DNA of 64,000 nt from NCBI RefSeq assembly GCF_037975245.1, contig NC_092565.1, positions 7,866,999 through 7,930,998 on the forward strand, written 5' to 3'. The translations under genes and the position numbers were made by a program. The notes beneath the pieces were generated by a model. That model was not told the DNA's origin. It made no database searches and saw nothing but the letters and a program-made list of their open reading frames with translations. This document shows positions 59,275 through 64,000 of this stretch, in pieces; positions within the stretch are counted from its first letter, which is position 1, and each line of letters begins with the position of its first letter. This DNA is from Apostichopus japonicus (taxonomy: Eukaryota > Echinodermata > Holothuroidea > Aspidochirotida > Stichopodidae).

Positions 59275-59297
59275 TGGGGAGGGGGGTGGGGGAGGGT
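59275..59297. other. G-rich tract, possible G-quadruplex
   Basis: GGGG-A-GGGGGG-T-GGGGG-A-GGG on the plus strand: four G-runs separated by single bases, an ideal short-loop pattern. Confidence 0.6.
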
Positions 59298-61269
59298 GTT
59301 GGTCATGTGATTCTTGAAACCAAATTACAAGTTGGGGTCCTGGGCATCTTCCACTACAAAAAAAAAGAGAGGAATATTTTTGATGTGCAAGTTAGTATAA
59401 TCTGAGTTACATTAAGATTGTAACTTATGTTTCTTATGTGTCTAACTTGGGATGTACTAATTCTACTTTTGAATTATTGTGTGAGGTTGAAATGTTGGGG
59501 GATTGGGGGGGGGGGTACACCCTTACCCCCCTGGAAGCAGGCTGGTTGTGAATTAATGAATTTAGAAGTGTTCTGATTACCTCTTGTACATAGGTCTATA
59601 AACCACTGGTGAACATAAACATCAATAACACTTAAACATGTATGCTGCCATCATTCAAGCCTCGGTCACAAGATGTTTTCAAACAATCATTACTATGGTT
59701 CTGATTTGTGACCTTTGATCCTTGAAAAACAGAACGCACTTGATTGGAATGAATGAAATGATTCTAAAAATACCCAAACACTTTTGTTTTCTTGTGGCAT
59801 GAAAGTCAGATAACATGAATGAGGTGTTAAAAGTCATGTGAGGTAAAGAGATACTGTAAGAGTAAGGTATGATTTCAAAAGGCTTGTCCTTCTCACTGCT
59901 CAACCTAAGTTGCGCAGATTATGAAGTTGATAATGTTCGAGGTGTTGGCAGTTGCTGAATCAGACTGTGACTACCTCTGCTAAGTTTGACAGACCGATGG
60001 TGTATTCACTTTATATAGAGAACTTTCGATGTCAGCAATGTGCACACTTAAAACTGTTTAAGTAGTTATCTGTTATACGATCAAGGAGGAATCTCTTACT
60101 GCTGGAGGTTCTTTTATATGTAAATGTTGGTATCCTTTATTAAGTTTACACCACTATGATAGCTATTTGTTATTCATACATTGCAGGGAGAGGGGGAGAA
60201 GGGGAAGGGGACATGAAGGGAAGGATTGGGATAGTGTGGGTGGGGAGGTTGGATGAAGGGGAAGCTAAAATGATAATAAATTTATAACTCATTTTTAGCA
60301 AATGGTATAACTCTATAAATGAACTTTCATCTAACAAACCCATAAATTTTCTGATGCAATTGGCAAGCTATGAAGGTTTAGTGATTATGCCCAAAAAAAC
60401 TTACAGCCTTTCATTTTGTGAATTATTTGTAACTTAATTTTGCCAGGTGAGTGTCTAGGGAACCAAACAAAACCGTACTGCAATGTATTGTTTGTTGTGG
60501 TATGTTGGTGTATGTATGTTTATGTGTTGTATGTTAATTGTTGTATGTTTACATGTATTGTTGGTGAACTTGGTATGTATTAATCCTAGCCTCCACTTAG
60601 TATAGTAATACAAGTTTGGTGTTTGTTGGCATTTTGCCAATTAAGCAAACTGCAAATGTACAACATCTTTCATACATTTATTTTATTACTTTTTAATTTC
60701 CAATATTTGCTGCACTCTTCTCCTGCCCGTCTAAGCTCACAGCTATTCCACTCCACTCTCCCATTTTGTCACTTTAAGTTTGGGTCATGTGACCAATTGT
60801 CTAATAAATTGTAAATTCTTTTTACCAAAGACATAATTGTTCACCACATGAATTTCTTACCTAGCAATTGATACAGTCTTACCACACAATGTTTCATGCC
60901 GTAGAAATAAAATAGACCCACAGTAAACAAGAGCATCTTATCACAAAAACAGAATACAGTAGGTAATCGTTTTCACTTTAACTAAAGCCTATTTGGAAAT
61001 TAGATATAAACCATTTCCTTTTGGACAGCTTTAGTTTCAGAGAATTTTCAATCCCAAAATGTATGCATGCCAGAAGTGAAATCATATTTCTTTTTTGCTA
61101 GCTTGCTAAAGTTTGAAGGCTACATTGATGACCTTTAACCTGTGGTACTTTCAAAATAAAACAAACATGGAAAAAAAGTGCAAAAATGATGACATGGTGG
61201 CAAATTGTTGCCGTACTTTTAGTCAGGCAACTCATAAAAAAATCATTGCAATCAAATTGACACCAGTTC

Positions 61270-61452
61270 CTGTTTTAATAATACACATGAAATTGGGGGT
61301 CTATTTTAATGGTATACATTAAATTGAGGGCTCATTTTAATAATATACATGAGATTGAGGGCTTAGTTTAATAATACACATGAAATTGAGGGCCTATTTT
61401 AAACATACATGAAATTAAGGGCCTATTTTAATAATATACATGACATTAAAGG
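61270..61452. repeat. Minisatellite, ~5-6 units of 30-37 bp
   Basis: Consensus ATTTTAATAATA(T/C)ACATGA then AATTGAGGGCCT recurs, with small variations and one shortened unit. Confidence 0.9.
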
Positions 61453-63577
61453 CACCACTTTGAGTACCGATCAATTTTGCATAATTTTGTGATATAAGTT
61501 TGTCCTTGTTTGGTTATTTTGAGTGATATATGCACATTGACCAAATTTCATAACCTTATGAAGGTTTCACATATAATTCACTCTTAATCTGATAGGGTAA
61601 GCAGAGGACCTCCCACCCCCCCCTACCCTCCAATGGTTGGTGTGACATGGAATGAGATTACTTTACTGAGCATACTCAGTGATGGACAGACCTGTGTATT
61701 GTGATCTGATATGTCTGATGACAGTTTTAAGGAAACCGTTGATGACCGGTCCAGTATCATGTGTCGGTCAGTTTTAATGATACTATCATTATCCGTCGAA
61801 ATGAACCAGTCTTTTTTTTTTAAATCGTTCCATCCCTTGTGATGTTCACATGTGAGAGAGTAAAGGAAGCAAGTAAAAAGAAAACTCAAATTGTCACAAA
61901 TATTGTACCATTGGTAACCAATTTCCAGCTGGTTAGGTAGTGAACTTCCTGTCCAGGATTATTACCGGGAAGACAGTCAACTTAACTCATAGTGGACAAA
62001 GCACATTCCTTAGGAGTTAGTCTTTGTTCCTTGAAATTCCTAGTATACTGCCAACACACATACACACACACACACACTAGTATGACTACAGCTACATTCA
62101 CTCCTGATTTACGCCCCCTCAATACAAAGGCAACCTTGGAGATTTTTCTAGGAAGCTAAGACACAGGATTACCCTCTAAACATAAATGGAACAGTCCAAT
62201 GCTTACTCAGTGCTAATCCCCTGACCAAGCATGCCTGCTTGCTTTTGAGCGACTATGAAGGAGGATAACAATAAACCTAAGAGGGTGAAAACAGTGCATT
62301 TACTAGCCCCCACATGGTCCTGGCTGTGAAGGGATTTTAATCTTCAGCTTTGGAATTATTTGAGAGAGTGAAAGAATTCTTTTGTGTATTCAGATAGGCA
62401 ACTGCAACTGGCCCCATGTTGAACTCAGTGGCGGGAAGTAGTTTGACTGTACAAGCCTGGTAGCAGTGGCTCATGATCAGTGGTTAGCTGCTTTTCTTTG
62501 TTGTGACAAAATTTTTACAAACCTTGCTTGGATAGGAGTGTATGGTGCAGGTTGCTCTATTTAGTAGTGGCAGCAGCAGTTGTTGTTACACGGTTGGTTA
62601 GTAGCAGATATGCCAGGGACTTAGTAATCAAGAGAAGAAAAAGAAGAAGAGTAGTTGATTATTACAGCTTTCATGCATTCAAATGATCAGTCCTTGCGGA
62701 GAGATATCATCACTTGCCTCGGACTGTCTATCAAAGATAGACACACTTTGAAATACTATACAGTCCTGTAGATTGTGTGCTTGGATTTTTACGGGGAGTC
62801 AGATGGTGCATACTGTCTACACATGTGGTGATCATAACAAAGGAAGGTGAGTGTAATACTAATATTAGTGTAACAATCACAAACAGCGAAATCTGATCTC
62901 ATTGAATACAGAGTCAGGGAAGACCACCTTAACTGTAGTCTTAGATTCCTTTTCATGTGTAAAGGATAAACCACCTCATTTTATAAGACAGGTAGCTGAC
63001 AGGCCTAAGTGTAACACATGTAGTCACATATTGAAAGATAGGAGATGCAACTTCTCTCATTACTGATACTTATAGTCACTTATTTTTTATACTGTGTACA
63101 GTCTGTAATAGTCTTCTTTCCAAAATTATTATGCAGGCATTTTAAATATAAAAATAAAAAAAACTTTGAGGAATAAAAGGTTCTCAGTTTCCATTCTTGA
63201 GAGTATGTGATTACTGGGAGGATAGGTAGATCACAGTGGTGTAACCAGCAGAGAGGCAGGGGGGCGCGTTAGTCCTTAGTCAAATGTCTTGTTCCCCCAC
63301 TTCCGCCCCCCCCAAATGACATTGGTGGGAAAGAAAAAATATTGGATGAAAATGGCAAAGTAGTGGTTGACGTTATAACTTATACCATCATTATATCGAC
63401 CATCTGAAGTTAAGCCGATATTGCTACTTGGTTGCTGCAGCATTATATATCACGTACTATACAGATTCAAGCCGATTAATATAATAAAACCGATGGGCTT
63501 TGGCGCTGGACAGACAGTTTTTAGTGGCCGGTGAATGAAGCCCAAGTTGATGAAACTGAGCTTTCCTACACGTCTAT

Positions 63578-63616
63578 ATGGTTGTTAGCCAGACTATATG
63601 TCTGGCTAACAACCAT
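63578..63616. repeat. Perfect short inverted repeat (17-bp arms, 5-base loop)
   Basis: ATGGTTGTTAGCCAGAC (63,578-63,594), loop TATAT, then the exact reverse complement (63,600-63,616). Confidence 0.95.
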
Positions 63617-64000
63617 TGCCTTATGTACATTGGTCCAAGTGTCCTGGTGCGGTATGTAACTTTGGTAATCTGTATCGTACCCACATCTGAGCAGGCTTTT
63701 ACAGTTACTAAATAGTCTATAGATTGTTCTCAATTCCCAAATTCCTTCCAGAAATTGAGGTGGGTCAAGGCAACCATAAGTCTCAATGAGTTGAGACTGT
63801 TTATTATTTGTGAATAGATTTGTTCTTAACAGCATATTTTGGTATCTCATTGTCGATCAGTTCTAACGAACTGAACCTAGGTCTATCCGGTGTTTGATCA
63901 CACGACTAACATTATAATTTCTCTTGACTGAATCTTCCTTGCATTAACATTCCTTGCCTGATAATTCACCAAACAGCTTTAAATTAAAAAAAATATAAAG

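Larger units (their letters stand above)
55455..64000. other. Intron or intergenic stretch, no further exon recognised
   Basis: AT-rich, with G-rich tracts (55.78, 59.28, 59.5, 60.2 kb), AT and GA microsatellites, a minisatellite at 61.27-61.45 kb and a palindrome at 63.58 kb. Open frames of up to 111 codons lack splice context or recognisable composition. Confidence 0.45.

Noticed and set aside
63566-63850. 94-codon minus-strand open frame overlapping the palindrome
   Set aside because: It has a reasonable composition but no clear splice sites or recognised family, and its C-terminal end lies in the palindrome.
1-64000. Looked for tRNA, rRNA and snRNA genes
   Set aside because: No convincing cloverleaf B-box (GGTTCGANNCC) or known small-RNA core was found by eye; a covariance-model scan would be decisive.

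Overview
This is metazoan nuclear DNA: AT-rich, gene-sparse, with short exons bounded by GT/AG introns of about 0.5-5 kb, many degenerate minisatellites, small inverted-repeat elements and retrotransposon debris. TTAGGG repeats, CTAGGC-rich stretches and the gene content suggest a marine deuterostome invertebrate, possibly an echinoderm; that assignment is inference.

Layout. (1) 1-3.3 kb is non-coding. (2) 3,831-25,793 (+) is a complete 14-exon gene whose exons join without a phase error into a 518-residue M17 leucyl-aminopeptidase-family protein of the W07G4.4-like type, with all expected metal and catalytic residues. (3) Its intron 12 holds a 5,137-bp BEL/Pao LTR retrotransposon in antisense orientation (19,056-24,192; 5-bp target duplication CGCAC). 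The LTRs are almost identical, but the interior is scrambled: part of the protease/RT region is inverted and duplicated, and RNase H and most of the integrase are gone. (4) 25.8-31.2 kb holds repeats, including a 194-bp tandem array and a roughly 135-bp array with nuclear-receptor-like half-sites. (5) 31,256-31,780 (-) is the main coding exon of a PNRC-like protein. (6) 33.0-34.2 kb is a tandem 560-bp duplication. (7) 38.8-39.2 kb is a decayed non-LTR retrotransposon 3' end. (8) 43,288-43,798 and 55,372-55,454 (+) form the 5' coding part of an unrecognised Ser/Arg/Gln-rich protein whose later exons probably lie beyond the window. (9) The remainder is intergenic or intronic, with minisatellites, G-rich tracts, MITE-like elements and a perfect short palindrome at 63.6 kb.

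The genes do not form a pathway or operon. The two most unusual observations are the rearranged yet apparently young BEL/Pao copy, and an in-frame upstream ATG in the aminopeptidase that would add an acid-free, basic N-terminal extension resembling an organelle-targeting sequence.
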